Below are positions 18,840 to 32,241 of a stretch of 64,000 bases of DNA, piece after piece. Made by a program: the position numbers and the translations under genes. The notes beneath the pieces are model-generated. The model was not told the DNA's origin, made no database searches, and worked only from the letters and a program-made list of their open reading frames with translations. The first letter of the stretch is position 1. The number at the start of each line of letters is the position of its first letter. Source of the DNA: Thermococcus barossii (GTDB lineage Archaea; Methanobacteriota_B; Thermococci; Thermococcales; Thermococcaceae); the NCBI RefSeq assembly GCF_002214465.1, contig NZ_CP015101.1:1857017-1921016 (forward strand). Reading direction: 5' to 3'.

Positions 18840-18912
18840 ATTCTGCACCTGTTGATACTTAGCTATCAAAATCTTTATATATCTTTTGTTATCAAGCTGT
18901 CAATGATGTGAA

Positions 18913-20232
18913 ATGGAAGACCTAGTCGTTCTACAGAACCCTTGGTGGGCCGATCCCGATGCGATATACGAAGACGAGAGGGTTAAAAAAGCCCTTTCCC
19001 GGAAACCGAGGATAGGCTACCGTTTTGAGCCGGCCAACAAAGTTCTGATAGGCCCAAGGCAGGTCGGTAAGACCACCTACATGAAGCTCTCCATAGCGAA
19101 CCTCATAGAATCGGGGGTGAGTTCGAGGAACATCCTCTACTTCTCGTGCGACCTCCTGAGGGACTACCGCGAGATGGTCTCGGTTGTCAGGTCCTTTCTC
19201 CGGAGCACGAAGGGGCCGGTTTACGTTTTCCTCGATGAGGTCACCTTCGTCGAGGGCTGGGAGAGGTCGGTTAAGTTCCTTCTCGATTCCCCCCTTGCAT
19301 CGAGGATGGTTCTCCAGGTCACGGGCTCAACTTCTGCTGGCCTCAAAAGGGAGAGCTTTCCCGGGAGGGACATAAAAGTTGAGGAGTTTCTTCCGCTGGA
19401 CTTTAGGACCGTCTCTCTGATCTTTGAACCAAGACTGAGGGACCTCAAACTCCCTCACGAGCTTCCAAAGACGAGCCGGGAGTTCTACGAAAACGCCCTT
19501 GAGCTCTACCCCCATCTTGAAGTTCTAAGCGGGGCACTCGACTTTTATCTCTCCTCCGGGGGCTATCCGAGGTCAATCTACGAACTGCTGGAGGGGGGTA
19601 TAACCCCGGAGACCTATGAAATGATCTACAACGCAACGATCCTCGACGTTGCCAAACTGGGAAGGAGCGAGAAAATAGCCCTCTCGGTGGTACTGGGCCT
19701 CCTGCGCCGCTATGGGGATAGGATAACCCTCAATTCCCTTGCTAAAGAGCTTGAGATAGGCTCCCACGTCACGGTGAGGGACTACCTTGAACTCTTCGAG
19801 GGGCTCTTCATAGGACGAAACTATTTCCAGGTCAAACTCCACGACTTTGTCCCCATGTTTCGAAAAGAGCGCAAATTCTACTTTACTGATCCCCTTTTAA
19901 TCCATACCTTCAAAAGGCTCTTTGGAAAGGGACCTGAGACCGACAGGATAATTGAGGGGGTTGTGGGTGAACACCTGAGGCGTCTCTATCCCACTTACTT
20001 TCTCAGCGGTTCCAGGGAGGTTGATTTCATAACCCCCGGCTTTGGGGTTGAGGTGAAGTGGAGGAATAGGATTAACCCCTCGGACTTTCCAAGGGTCGGG
20101 ATAAAGGAGAAGATACTCCTCTCAAAGGACAGACTGGAGTTCCTTGAGGGAAAAAACCTTGCCATAATCCCGGTCCCGCTCTTCCTCTTCCAGCTTCACT
20201 CCGCCAGCTCAAACCTTGCCACCGTCTCGTAG
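18913..20232 (+). CDS. AAA ATPase with C-terminal DUF4143-like nuclease-fold domain
   Basis: A 439-residue member of the archaeal ATPase family. Walker A is GPRQVGKTT (47-55), Walker B VYVFLDEV (Asp 108, Glu 109) and sensor VTGSTS follows. A winged-helix-like segment ([20 protein letters not shown]) and a C-terminal domain with [16 protein letters not shown] complete it; the D-x(n)-ExK pattern resembles a PD-(D/E)xK fold. Such proteins are common in archaea and many bacteria; their function is unsettled, with mobile-element or toxin-related roles proposed. It is divergent from cca with 73 bp between and overlaps the 3' end of convergent thpR by 37 bp. Confidence 0.82.
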   Translation: MEDLVVLQNPWWADPDAIYEDERVKKALSRKPRIGYRFEPANKVLIGPRQVGKTTYMKLSIANLIESGVSSRNILYFSCDLLRDYREMVSVVRSFLRSTKGPVYVFLDEVTFVEGWERSVKFLLDSPLASRMVLQVTGSTSAGLKRESFPGRDIKVEEFLPLDFRTVSLIFEPRLRDLKLPHELPKTSREFYENALELYPHLEVLSGALDFYLSSGGYPRSIYELLEGGITPETYEMIYNATILDVAKLGRSEKIALSVVLGLLRRYGDRITLNSLAKELEIGSHVTVRDYLELFEGLFIGRNYFQVKLHDFVPMFRKERKFYFTDPLLIHTFKRLFGKGPETDRIIEGVVGEHLRRLYPTYFLSGSREVDFITPGFGVEVKWRNRINPSDFPRVGIKEKILLSKDRLEFLEGKNLAIIPVPLFLFQLHSASSNLATVS

Positions 20233-20750
20233 ATCGGGCCCTTCGGCGTGAGCGTGCTCTTCTTCAGCTCTATGGCTTTAACCTCGAACTCGCCGAAGTC
20301 CTCGTTGGCGAGGTCTTTTAACGCCATCGCCAGTTCGAGCTTGTCCCTGACGAACTTGACGCGGCCGATGGTTATGTGGGCCACGAAGTCCTTTTCCTTC
20401 TTGAAGCCTAACCTTCTCATCTCCCGCTCAACGTCTTTTGCTATGGCCTTTATGCCCTCGTCGTTCTCTATTCCGGCCCATATCACCCTCACGTAGTTCG
20501 GGTTCGGGAAGACACCGATGCCCTTAACGCGAACGCGGTGCTTCCTGTGCTTCTTCGCTATCTCCTCCAGGGCTTTTTTCACTTCCTCCGCTGTTATTTC
20601 GTCAATCTCTCCGAGGAACTTGAGGGTAACGTGGAAGTTCTCCCTCTCGACGAACTTTATCTTTGCCGACTTGTTTCCTATCCTCTCCTGGGCCTTTAGC
20701 AGGTTATCTCGAACCTCGTCGCTGACCTCTATGGCTATGAACGCCCTCAT
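20196..20750 (-). CDS. thpR: RNA 2',3'-cyclic phosphodiesterase (2H family)
   Basis: A 184-residue 2H phosphoesterase. The two HxT/S motifs that form the active site are HVTLKFLGE (about 45-53) and HITIGRVK. It starts [20 protein letters not shown], the usual family start. Family members open 2',3'-cyclic phosphates and were first described as 2'-5' RNA ligases; a role in RNA end repair is likely. It overlaps the ATPase gene tail by 37 bp and is followed upstream, 39 bp away, by a phosphoribosyltransferase on the same strand. Confidence 0.92.
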   Translation of the reverse strand: MRAFIAIEVSDEVRDNLLKAQERIGNKSAKIKFVERENFHVTLKFLGEIDEITAEEVKKALEEIAKKHRKHRVRVKGIGVFPNPNYVRVIWAGIENDEGIKAIAKDVEREMRRLGFKKEKDFVAHITIGRVKFVRDKLELAMALKDLANEDFGEFEVKAIELKKSTLTPKGPIYETVARFELAE

Positions 20751-20789
20751 ACCACCACCGAGAAAAGTTGGGGGAGGGGGTTAAAGATG

Positions 20790-21254
20790 TTACTCCCTCA
20801 CAACGACGGGGAACTCCTCCCAGGGGAAGACTATCCACTTGTCTGTCCTGAAAACGTAGAAGTCGGGAACTACCTTCGTCCAGGGCTTCATGCTGAGGCA
20901 GGCGACTTTTACCTCCTCCGCTCCGGCCTTCTTCACCTCTTCGATGACGACTTCGAGGGTTTTCCCGGTGTCGCTGACGTCATCAACGATGACGACCTTC
21001 TTGCCCTCAAGCGAGCCGTGGAGTGGAATCGTTATGACCGGCTTCTCCATCCTTTCCTCGATGTCCTTGTAGAACTTGACGTCTATGACCTTGACTTCCA
21101 AGTCGCCGAGGATGTGGCTCAGCCTCACCGCCGGAATCAGGCCGCCCCTCGCTACCCCGACTATGACATCGGGTACGAAGTTCTTTCTAAGTTCGTCTGC
21201 AAGCGAGAATATTGCCCTGTCCACCTGCCACCAGGTGAGGTAAACTTTGTCCAT
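20790..21254 (-). CDS. Purine phosphoribosyltransferase (xanthine/guanine or hypoxanthine type)
   Basis: A 154-residue type I phosphoribosyltransferase. The PRPP-binding motif is VVIVDDVSDTGKT and the N-terminal loop is VIVGVARGGLIPAVRLSHIL. It ends in WIVFPWEEFP, typical of the archaeal Gpt-like purine salvage group. It should transfer ribose-5-phosphate from PRPP to a purine base in the cytoplasm; which base is not clear from sequence. GGAGGTGTTGAG precedes ATG 21254. It may form a two-gene unit with thpR. Confidence 0.85.
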   Translation of the reverse strand: MDKVYLTWWQVDRAIFSLADELRKNFVPDVIVGVARGGLIPAVRLSHILGDLEVKVIDVKFYKDIEERMEKPVITIPLHGSLEGKKVVIVDDVSDTGKTLEVVIEEVKKAGAEEVKVACLSMKPWTKVVPDFYVFRTDKWIVFPWEEFPVVVRE

Positions 21255-21389
21255 CTCAACACCTCCGAATAGCGTGAGCTCTGAAGGTCATAACTTAAGG
21301 CTTTCGGCTGATGGGTAGAAGTTAAAGTCCTTCGCTTAAAAAGCCTCCGTTGTCAGGAAAATGTTAAAAATCTGGAAAGGGGAATGGGA

Positions 21390-25325
<3,936 letters not shown>

Positions 25326-25452
25326 CTATGCCGGCCACTCCTACATATACCTTACCCCGTTGGAAGTTGCCGGGGTGACGAATTTATGCCCCGAACTTTG
25401 CCTTCAGGGTAAATGGGTAGAAAAGGGAAATGTCGGATAATTTATCCAAATG

Positions 25453-25887
25453 TCAAAGGGCTTCATAGACCAGCCTGAGCCTGTAGGCGTGTTTGAGCTC
25501 CTCCCCGGCCATCATTTTGAAGATGTGCCCAAGGGAGCCGTCGAGCATTCCGGCGAGCTTTGTATAGAGTTCATAGGCGTGCTTCTCCCTCACCAGGGCT
25601 TCCAGCACCAGCTCCTCCAGTGAAGACGGTTTCGCCCTCTCGTCACTCAGCATCGGTTCGAGGGAGAGCGATTCGAGGTAGTCTATGACCGCCGTTTCCT
25701 CCAGAGTCCCCTCGGAGAGCATTCTCTCAAGGGTCTTTCTGTGTCTCAGCTCCTCTTCCGCCATCAGCTGAAATGTCTCAACGAGCTCGGGCCTCTCGAA
25801 GGTCGCGAAGGTCTCCCCGAGTTTGTGGAGGTTGTACAGCTCGTTCTCCTGCCAGATTAGTCTTTCAAGGAGCTCCTGGAGCTTCAT
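25453..25887 (-). CDS. Ferritin-like / rubrerythrin-type di-iron protein
   Basis: A 144-residue four-helix protein beginning MKLQELLERLIWQENELYNL. Two ExxH pairs in helices 2 and 4 (AEEELRHRK and AGEELKHAY) with Glu residues in helices 1 and 3 (ENELYNLH, REKHAYELY) fit the di-iron site of the COG1633 group. The rubredoxin-like zinc domain of true rubrerythrin is absent. A role in iron handling or oxidative defence is likely but not shown. ATG 25887 has GGAGG 7 nt before it and overlaps the stop of the HAD gene (ATGA), so the two are translationally coupled. Confidence 0.8.
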   Translation of the reverse strand: MKLQELLERLIWQENELYNLHKLGETFATFERPELVETFQLMAEEELRHRKTLERMLSEGTLEETAVIDYLESLSLEPMLSDERAKPSSLEELVLEALVREKHAYELYTKLAGMLDGSLGHIFKMMAGEELKHAYRLRLVYEAL

Positions 25888-26693
25888 TCGGATGCCTCCC
25901 TGAGGGTCTTCAGATAGTCGAGGAGCTCTCTCACGCTCGGCAGAACGAGGTCGGGTTTTATTCCTGTTTTTTCGATGTCGCTGAGCCCGCTGACACCGGT
26001 GAGAACCATTATCGCCTTCATGCCAAAACGCCTGGCGAAGAGTATGTCTGTATCGAGCCTGTCGCCTATCATCCATATCTCATCAACGTTGCCAAGCCTG
26101 CTTCTCACTATCTCGTAGGCCGGCTCGTTGGGTTTGCCTATCACAAGCGGCTCGGTGTCGGTAGATGCCTTCAGGGCGGCTATTATTGAGCCCGCCCCGG
26201 GATAGAGGCCCTCCTCAGCGGGGTAGGTCGTGTCCGGGTTCGTACCGATGAACTTTGCCCCGTTCCGTATCGCCAGCGTTCCATACTTGAGCTTCTCGTA
26301 GGTTAAACCCGGGTCGAGGCCGACGACAACGTATTCGACTTCTTTCCAGGCACCTTTTCTGGTCTCTTCAACGGTAACCGTTCCCCAGCCGAGGCGCTCC
26401 ATTTCCCTGTGCAGTCCTTCGCCGCCGATCACAAAGATTTTTCCGGGCTCAAAGTGCCTCTCCATGTAGAGCCTCGTCGCCAGGCCGGAGGTGACTATCA
26501 CTCCCTCAGGAACGTCAATGCCCATGGAAAGGAGCTTCTCGCGGTACATGGAGGGGTCCTTGGTCGAGTTGTTGGTCAGGAAGATGAAGGGGATCCCATT
26601 CTCCTTCAGAAAGTTTATCAGCTCGCGGGAACCTTCAACCGGCTCGTTTCCCCTGTAAAGGACGCCGTCCATGTCGAAGATGAAGCCGATCAT
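25884..26693 (-). CDS. HAD-superfamily phosphatase, NagD / p-nitrophenylphosphatase type
   Basis: A 269-residue HAD hydrolase with motif I FDMDGVLYRG (Asp 8 and 10), motif II FLTNNSTKD, the motif III lysine in GKPNEPAYE and motif IV WMIGDRLDTDI. The C2-type cap between motifs II and III marks the NagD-like group, which removes phosphate from small metabolites. The substrate is not predictable. ATG 26693 is preferred to GTG 26702 because GGTG lies 6 nt before it. Downstream it overlaps the ferritin-like gene by 4 nt; upstream, 40 bp away, is the secreted TasA-like gene on the same strand. Confidence 0.87.
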   Translation of the reverse strand: MIGFIFDMDGVLYRGNEPVEGSRELINFLKENGIPFIFLTNNSTKDPSMYREKLLSMGIDVPEGVIVTSGLATRLYMERHFEPGKIFVIGGEGLHREMERLGWGTVTVEETRKGAWKEVEYVVVGLDPGLTYEKLKYGTLAIRNGAKFIGTNPDTTYPAEEGLYPGAGSIIAALKASTDTEPLVIGKPNEPAYEIVRSRLGNVDEIWMIGDRLDTDILFARRFGMKAIMVLTGVSGLSDIEKTGIKPDLVLPSVRELLDYLKTLREASE

Positions 26694-26733
26694 CGTGAGC
26701 ACCGAAAAAAGAAAGGATTGGGGGTTTAAAAGT

Positions 26734-27327
26734 TCACTGCTCGGCGTTGAGCTTTATGTCAATCATCGCTCTGTCGGTCTGGCACTCGTTGCCCGCCTTC
26801 TCAGAGAACTTCACGGTCATTGTGACTCTCAGAACCTCGTTTTCCCTGAGCGGCTTGTTGATTAGATCTATCCTGGCCCCGTTCAGTTCCTTCAGGGTTT
26901 TGCCCCTCACGGAGTCGACCGTCCACGAATCCCCGCCTAGGTAAACCCTGAGCTCCTTCACCATCAGGTATCCGCTGAGTTCGCCTGTTTCTGTCGTGTT
27001 GTCAACCTTCTTCTCAGCTGGACTCATCGAACCCTCAAGGTCTTTGACGTAGAGAATCATGGCGAGCTTTGAGACGTCAATGTCGCCGCGGTTCTTGACG
27101 TAGAACGTGAAGGTTCTCTCGTCGCCCGGCTTCAGGCCCGAGAACTCAAAGAGCTTGAGGTCGTTGTAGAACCTGCTTCCGTCCTTGCTTATGGCTATGT
27201 CGAACTCTCTGGAGCCTATCTCGTTGTCCTCTGAGCGGGCAACGTCCGTAAAGACCGACCTGACTGGGCCGGCCAGTACAATCAGGGCCGCCAGGAGGCC
27301 AACCACTACAACTTCAACGTGTTTCAT
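26734..27327 (-). CDS. Secreted TasA/camelysin-like protein
   Basis: A 197-residue exported protein. A hydrophobic N terminus (VEVVVVGLLAALIVLAGPV) is followed by SVFTDVARSEDNEIGSREFD, the sequence style seen at the start of SipW-dependent TasA and camelysin-like proteins, then a beta-rich body (LKPGDERTFTFYVKNRGDID). Homologues form fibres or surface structures in bacteria; in archaea the role is unclear. It closes a minus-strand operon of membrane genes (29385 to 26734) divergent from the MoxR/DUF58 operon. No peptidase motif is seen, so peptidase activity is not proposed. Confidence 0.6.
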   Translation of the reverse strand: MKHVEVVVVGLLAALIVLAGPVRSVFTDVARSEDNEIGSREFDIAISKDGSRFYNDLKLFEFSGLKPGDERTFTFYVKNRGDIDVSKLAMILYVKDLEGSMSPAEKKVDNTTETGELSGYLMVKELRVYLGGDSWTVDSVRGKTLKELNGARIDLINKPLRENEVLRVTMTVKFSEKAGNECQTDRAMIDIKLNAEQ

Positions 27328-27411
27328 CTACACCACCATAAATGGTAGGTCAGAATAATTACGCAAAAGAGGCTTATAAAATTTTCCTATAGGATGGTAA
27401 AAATTGGTCGG

Positions 27412-28401
27412 CTATGGTCTCACGTTCACGTTGAGCTTGAGGCTCTGTATCGTCCCGTTTATCGCCTCTAGTATAAGGTTTCTAGCGTCCGTCTCTGCGT
27501 AGTTCCCGTCGGGCGGTGCCGGTGGAAGCTCCGGCTGGTTGTCCTTGAAGAGGAGGAACCACACCTGCCACTGGCCCGGTCTATCTATGCTGAAGGTGTA
27601 GTTGGTCTCGAACTGGGGCGTCCAGTTGCCCTCGATGTCCACGGGGACGCTCGGCAGCGTCACGTTGAACCAGCCCGGCATGGGGTACATCTCGTGGATT
27701 ATCGTGGTGTTTGTGCTGTTGTCCCACGTGAGGTTGACGAGCCATATCTGGACGTAGTAGGTTACATTGCGGTGCTCGTGGTTGACTATTCCGATTATCA
27801 CCGTCCCGTTCTGGCCGACCCTCAAATCGGTCGGATAGTTGTCAGCCATTCCATCCGGCCCGAGGATGTAAAACTCCGTGAAGGCCTCTCCGGGCTTCGG
27901 GTGGGTTACCACGTAGGCGAGGGTTCCGATGGAGGTTATGATGGCAATTATCAGGATAATCGTCAGGGCCTTGTCGAGCTTGCTCGAGCTTTCCCACTCG
28001 AGTTCCCTCTTGACCCGTTCGAGGGTTATCCACGGTATCCAGGGGTCTATGGCGTTCTCCCGCCGGTAGATTGCAGCAATGCCAAAGGTGATGTTGAAAA
28101 CCGTCAGGCTGACAAGTATCGGGATGAGCCTTATACCCCATGGAGTGTAGTTCAGGCCGAGCCCTATGAGCGGGACGATGGCTATGCTCAGGCCGAAGCT
28201 GAGGGCGAGCCTCTCGAGGTTGTCGAGCTCCTTTCTTTCGGGGAAGAGGGCTGTTATGAAAACGTAGCCCGGAAAGAAGAGGACGAAGGCCAAGCCGAGG
28301 GCTTTTCTCAGAAGGCTCTCTGGATAAAAAGCTATCAGAAGGTCGAGGAGTATGGAAAGGCCTATGATTGTCAGCAGGTCCCAGTGTTTTTTCCAGTCCA
28401 T
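27412..28401 (-). CDS. DUF1616-like membrane protein
   Basis: A protein of about 329 residues. Four hydrophobic segments occupy the first third (LLTIIGLSILLDLLIAFYPE; LGLAFVLFFPGYVFITALFP; LALSFGLSIAIVPLIGLGLN; LIPILVSLTVFNITFGIAAI), a fifth is near 150-175 (ALTIILIIAIITSIGTLAYV), and a beta-rich domain of about 155 residues follows outside, including VGQNGTVIIGIVNHEHRNVT. This is the DUF1616 layout. ATG 28401 follows AGGTGGA and lies just after the stop of the upstream gene. Function unknown; the surrounding genes point to envelope or export work. Confidence 0.75.
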   Translation of the reverse strand: MDWKKHWDLLTIIGLSILLDLLIAFYPESLLRKALGLAFVLFFPGYVFITALFPERKELDNLERLALSFGLSIAIVPLIGLGLNYTPWGIRLIPILVSLTVFNITFGIAAIYRRENAIDPWIPWITLERVKRELEWESSSKLDKALTIILIIAIITSIGTLAYVVTHPKPGEAFTEFYILGPDGMADNYPTDLRVGQNGTVIIGIVNHEHRNVTYYVQIWLVNLTWDNSTNTTIIHEMYPMPGWFNVTLPSVPVDIEGNWTPQFETNYTFSIDRPGQWQVWFLLFKDNQPELPPAPPDGNYAETDARNLILEAINGTIQSLKLNVNVRP

Positions 28402-28402
28402 T

Positions 28403-28648
28403 TCATCCACCTGTGAGTATTGAGTACACCTTTCCCATGACGATTATCGCGAATATCACTATTAGGAGCTCAACGAGTGGCTTCACGCTCTCCTTCTGCT
28501 CCCTGCTGAGGAAAAGGCTTCCAACTTCTATCGTTATCAGGAGGCCTATCAGGGTAAGCGTCAGGAATACACCTACGCTTTTCGTGACCAAAGCCGAGAT
28601 GAGAACCCACAGCGAGAGGAAGAGGAGCATGTAGTCCTCTACATCCAT
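28403..28648 (-). CDS. Small membrane protein
   Basis: 81 residues with two hydrophobic stretches in the N-terminal half (MLLFLSLWVLISALV; GVFLTLTLIGLLITI) and one near the C terminus (LVELLIVIFAIIVMGKVYSI), joined by a short charged loop (FLSREQKESVK). Family not recognised. Its start overlaps the end of the upstream gene by 10 bp and its stop is directly before the DUF1616-like gene, so it belongs to the same operon and may form a complex with that protein. Confidence 0.7.
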   Translation of the reverse strand: MDVEDYMLLFLSLWVLISALVTKSVGVFLTLTLIGLLITIEVGSLFLSREQKESVKPLVELLIVIFAIIVMGKVYSILTGG

Positions 28649-29385
28649 TCCCCGACTCCTCCGAGTTTCTTAACGGTTATCTCGATGCCGTAGTCTTTCT
28701 CCTCCACTTTCTCTGTTAACAGCAGCTCGCCGGTGGCCTTTGCAAGGGCGAGGAGAACTGAAGCGCATATTGGACAGGGGGCCTTCTCGCAGGTTTCTGG
28801 TTCACATTCAATTTCCGGCTGGATCACGGCTCTGAAGCCATCCTCGTTCTCCTCTATGTAAACCCTTCTCGCGAGTCCGAGCGTCCTCAGAACCGAGCCT
28901 GCTGCGCTCTCAACGGCGGAAGAGCCTGCACCATCAAGGGGGGCTTCCATGTGCTCCTCGTACTTCTCGACCAGGGAAGCTCCGAAGGGGCCCAGAAAGA
29001 GCCCCATGGCCCTCTCGTTCGGAACGTCCGTAAGGAAGACGGTTTTCTCATCCAATCTCGCAAGGTCGAGCTCAAAGTTCTCGTGGAGGGGAATGAAGAG
29101 TCCGCCATTTGGAAGGTTCTCGTAGGGCGGTATGTAGATGGCGTTTCCACCCAGGGCTAGGTTATCCGAAAACGACGAGAAAACCCTCTTGTAGGGTTCC
29201 AGCAGGTTCTCAATGGATTCTTTTTTTACGTATTTTGAGGATTTGAACGTGAAGATTACTGCCCCCAGGAACGCACCGGCTATCCCTAGATTTATCAGGC
29301 CGGTGCTTGCGCTGAGGAATCCGTGAAGTGCCAGTGCACCGCCACCTATCACCAGCACGCCGCTGACTATGTTCTTGGTCTCCAT
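28639..29385 (-). CDS. Membrane-anchored protein of unknown function
   Basis: A 248-residue protein with two adjacent membrane segments at the N terminus (IVSGVLVIGGGALALHGFLS; LINLGIAGAFLGAVIFTF) and a soluble remainder that should face the cytoplasm. The soluble part has a conserved-looking YIPPYENLPNGGLFIPLHEN segment and a four-Cys cluster (CEPETCEKAPCPIC) that could bind metal. I do not recognise the family. It is the first gene of the minus-strand operon; its promoter shares a 67-bp gap with the divergent plus-strand operon. Confidence 0.7.
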   Translation of the reverse strand: METKNIVSGVLVIGGGALALHGFLSASTGLINLGIAGAFLGAVIFTFKSSKYVKKESIENLLEPYKRVFSSFSDNLALGGNAIYIPPYENLPNGGLFIPLHENFELDLARLDEKTVFLTDVPNERAMGLFLGPFGASLVEKYEEHMEAPLDGAGSSAVESAAGSVLRTLGLARRVYIEENEDGFRAVIQPEIECEPETCEKAPCPICASVLLALAKATGELLLTEKVEEKDYGIEITVKKLGGVGEWM

Positions 29386-29452
29386 TGTTACCCCGACTTC
29401 ACAACGACCACTAACCTTATAAAAGATTTCCTCCGAGAAGGCCTTGATTGAT
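29386..29452. promoter_or_regulatory. Shared divergent promoter of the two envelope operons
   Basis: The central CCTTATAAAAG (about 29414-29424) can serve as a TATA box in either direction. For the plus strand, transcription would start near 29443, ten bases before ATG 29453; for the minus strand near 29395, ten bases before ATG 29385. One TATA element for two operons would couple or compete their expression. This is inference from spacing. Confidence 0.5.
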
Positions 29453-31222
29453 ATGAGAGCTGGAATTACGTTGTTCTTGGCCTTGCTACTCGTGACGGCG
29501 GGTTTGCACGTGGTTTCCGCCTCTGGAATCGATTACCACCTGGCTAATTCGAATGATTATGGGGCTTACCTCTATTTCATGTCTCTGCTCCGGGACTTTC
29601 AGTCCCTCTACGACATTGTCTTGGCTGAAAATGACTCCGCTGTTAACGTCTCATCTGAACTTTACACCGTCACGAATTCCACCTACGGGACGGTGATCAT
29701 GTATTCCTCTGGTTCAAGTGGCAAAATAGTCTCCCTAGCTGCTGATTTCAGGGAGCTCGGTGGGTGCTCGTTTTACATCTCTTCGGGCGCGGCGGGCTTT
29801 CGAGTGGCCATGGATGATGCGGACTACGTAAATGCCAGGAACTCTCTCATCCTGATGGAGGTGGGTATTTCCTCCTGCAGGGAGGCCCTCCTTTCTATTT
29901 CATCGGTTGCACTTGTTGGAGAAAACAATGAGACCCTTCATCTCGATGTTCGGGAGCTTTCTTCAAGGCTTGAGGGTGTTGAGAGCCTTCTTTCCGACTA
30001 CCGCAGGATATTGGAAAGCGTGGAGGCCCCTTCTAACTTCTCGGTCTTTATATCCAAGCCAAACCCGATGGTGCTGGAAAACATCACGATATTCGGCTAC
30101 GCTCCGAACATGAGTGCAGTTCTTGTGATGGTGAACGGAACCCTGTACACGCCGGAAGTTGCTAATGGAACCTTCCGCCTTGTTTATACGTTCCCTCAAA
30201 CGGGGGAGTATGAGATATACGCGGTGGGTGTAAACGCCAGCGGTTCCTTCAGGTCAAACGTTCTAACGGTCAACGTGAGCAGAATCCCGACCAGGATTGT
30301 GGCGGAGGAGAACCTGGGGGAGACCGTCACAATCTCTGGTTACCTCCTTGATTACTGGGGTAGGGGGGTTTCCAGAGTCCCCATCGAGCTGGTTGCTGGT
30401 GATGAGGTTTACAGGCTGGTTACTAGCCCGGAGGGATTCTTCAACACCACCGTTAACGTATCCTCGGAGGTGAACGCCACGCTGATTTTTAGAGGGAGTC
30501 CCTACTACGCCCCATCAAACGCCACCCTGTTGCTTCTTCCTGCTAAGCTCAAGCCGACCATACGACTATTCTACGACGGTGGAAGCGTCAGGACGGGTGA
30601 CACTGTAACGATAACGGGAAAGGTGAGCCCGGACGTTGCCGTTCCTCTGGTGATCTACGTTGACGATTCCCCCTACACGACGCTGAACGCTCGGGGCGAG
30701 TTCTCCTTCCAGGTTCAGCTAAGTGAAGGCGAGCACAGGATATACGCTTACTTCCCCGGTAGCGGTGAGCTCCAGGCCAGCAGATCTAACGTTGTTCAGA
30801 TAACTGCAACTCCAATCAGCTACACTCTGCGGTTCCTGCTCCTCCTGCTCTTCCTGCTCGCCGCGGGAGTTGCCTATAAGTTTCTCACAAAGGAGAAGCC
30901 CGCGAAAACTTCTCCTGAGACTGTCCCTGAAAAGGCCGGCGTTGAGTTTGAGGCCGGTTCGGCCAAGCCCGATGTCCTCAGGGCCTACAGGGTGGTGTAC
31001 CGCTTCCTGAGGAGGTTCTACTCTCTGCCCCCATCCATGACCCCCAGGGAGCTCTTGGAGAGGTTCAGGGGCGAGCCTTTCCACGACGACCTGGCGGAGC
31101 TGACTGGGATGCATGAGCGGAGCCTCTACGGCCGGGTCAGGTTCGGCCTCTCCGAGGCCTTCTGGGCGGTTAAGAGGGCCTCTCGCGTGATAATAACGGC
31201 CATCGTGAGGGATGAGCTTTGA
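29453..31222 (+). CDS. Secreted-domain membrane protein with C-terminal DUF4129-like domain
   Basis: A 589-residue protein. A signal peptide (AGITLFLALLLVTAGLHVVS) leads a long extracytoplasmic part: a helical region (about 25-195), then beta-sandwich repeats of Ig-like type (KPNPMVLENITIFGYAPNMS; DTVTITGKVSPDVAVPLVIY). One membrane helix (LRFLLLLLFLLAAGVAYKFL, about 460-480) is followed by a cytoplasmic domain of about 100 residues with MTPRELLERFRG and LTGMHERSLYG, the DUF4129 pattern found next to transglutaminase and MoxR genes. No transglutaminase catalytic triad is seen. First gene of the plus-strand operon. Confidence 0.72.
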   Translation: MRAGITLFLALLLVTAGLHVVSASGIDYHLANSNDYGAYLYFMSLLRDFQSLYDIVLAENDSAVNVSSELYTVTNSTYGTVIMYSSGSSGKIVSLAADFRELGGCSFYISSGAAGFRVAMDDADYVNARNSLILMEVGISSCREALLSISSVALVGENNETLHLDVRELSSRLEGVESLLSDYRRILESVEAPSNFSVFISKPNPMVLENITIFGYAPNMSAVLVMVNGTLYTPEVANGTFRLVYTFPQTGEYEIYAVGVNASGSFRSNVLTVNVSRIPTRIVAEENLGETVTISGYLLDYWGRGVSRVPIELVAGDEVYRLVTSPEGFFNTTVNVSSEVNATLIFRGSPYYAPSNATLLLLPAKLKPTIRLFYDGGSVRTGDTVTITGKVSPDVAVPLVIYVDDSPYTTLNARGEFSFQVQLSEGEHRIYAYFPGSGELQASRSNVVQITATPISYTLRFLLLLLFLLAAGVAYKFLTKEKPAKTSPETVPEKAGVEFEAGSAKPDVLRAYRVVYRFLRRFYSLPPSMTPRELLERFRGEPFHDDLAELTGMHERSLYGRVRFGLSEAFWAVKRASRVIITAIVRDEL

Positions 31223-32241
31223 ACAGGGTGGCCTACGCGATACTGCTCATAGTCGGCGTTTCCCTCCTCGTAATGCCGATGTCGGTTCCCAGGTTTAAGA
31301 GCGATGCGGCCTACAGTGTGCTGAACACCGAATGGAACGGTCTGTCGAGCTTCGGAAAGCTCCTGTACGAGTCGGGGGAGATAACCCCCGTCCTTGTTCC
31401 CTACGATTCGCTCGGTCTTGGGGACATGAACGGCACCCTCATCGTCGTTGGCCCGGATATGGATTTTTCCAGGGGAGAGATAGAGCAGGTTAAGGAGTTT
31501 CTTGAGGGTGGGGGAACCGTTATACTGGCCGATGATTTTGGCACCGGCAACGAACTCCTTGAGGGGCTGGGGTTACCCCAGCGTTTCTCGAAGAAACCCG
31601 TGATAAGCCTGACCTACACCAAAAACTACGAGTTTCCGGTGACGAGGGAAATAACGGATACTGCGCTTTCACAGGGGGTTGATTACGTCGTGATGAGCAG
31701 ACCCGCGGTGATCCTCAATGCTCAGAGCCCCACTGTCTACACGAGCAACGCATCGATGCTGGGGGGAGAATACGGGGCCTTTCCAATAATGGATGTTGTT
31801 TCCTACGGGAAAGGAGAGATAATCATAATCTCCGATCCCGACATCTTCACGAACTCCCTATTCCCACAGAACGAGCCGTTTCTCAGAAACCTCATAGGCT
31901 CGCTCCCGGAGAGGACGTTCTACATTGACGAGGCCCACCACCGGGACTTCAACCCCTACTCAACGGGGACCATCGTCATCAGGAGGGCAATTAACAAAAG
32001 GCTGGTGTTCTACTACGTTCTCTTCATAGCGGCGCTGGCCTTTATCATCGAGAGCGGTATCTTTGGACTCCTGCTGAACAGGCTGTTCTCTTTCCTTGAC
32101 CGTTTCTTCCGGGAGGAAAGGAAGGGCCTGGATGAGATTATATCGAGACTCGAGGAAAGCGGCCTCGATGGGGATAAGTTAAAAAAGATACTCCGAGAAA
32201 TCGAGACCGGGTCAAAGCTGGGTGGTGGTCATGGACGGTAA
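31219..32241 (+). CDS. DUF4350-like membrane protein
   Basis: A 340-residue protein with an N-terminal helix (YAILLIVGVSLLVMPMSVP), an alpha/beta domain resembling the DUF4350 / GATase-like fold (LIVVGPDMDFSRGEIEQVKE; FLEGGGTVILADDFGTGNEL), a C-terminal helix (FYYVLFIAALAFIIESGIFG) and a charged cytoplasmic tail. The start is TTG 31219, overlapping the preceding stop by 4 nt (TTGA). Genes of this kind commonly sit between DUF4129 and MoxR genes. No catalytic residues are evident and its role is unknown. Confidence 0.72.
   Translation: MNRVAYAILLIVGVSLLVMPMSVPRFKSDAAYSVLNTEWNGLSSFGKLLYESGEITPVLVPYDSLGLGDMNGTLIVVGPDMDFSRGEIEQVKEFLEGGGTVILADDFGTGNELLEGLGLPQRFSKKPVISLTYTKNYEFPVTREITDTALSQGVDYVVMSRPAVILNAQSPTVYTSNASMLGGEYGAFPIMDVVSYGKGEIIIISDPDIFTNSLFPQNEPFLRNLIGSLPERTFYIDEAHHRDFNPYSTGTIVIRRAINKRLVFYYVLFIAALAFIIESGIFGLLLNRLFSFLDRFFREERKGLDEIISRLEESGLDGDKLKKILREIETGSKLGGGHGR

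Noticed and set aside
26734..27327. Camelysin peptidase activity for the TasA-like protein
   Set aside because: Only N-terminal style similarity is visible and no metalloprotease motif is present.
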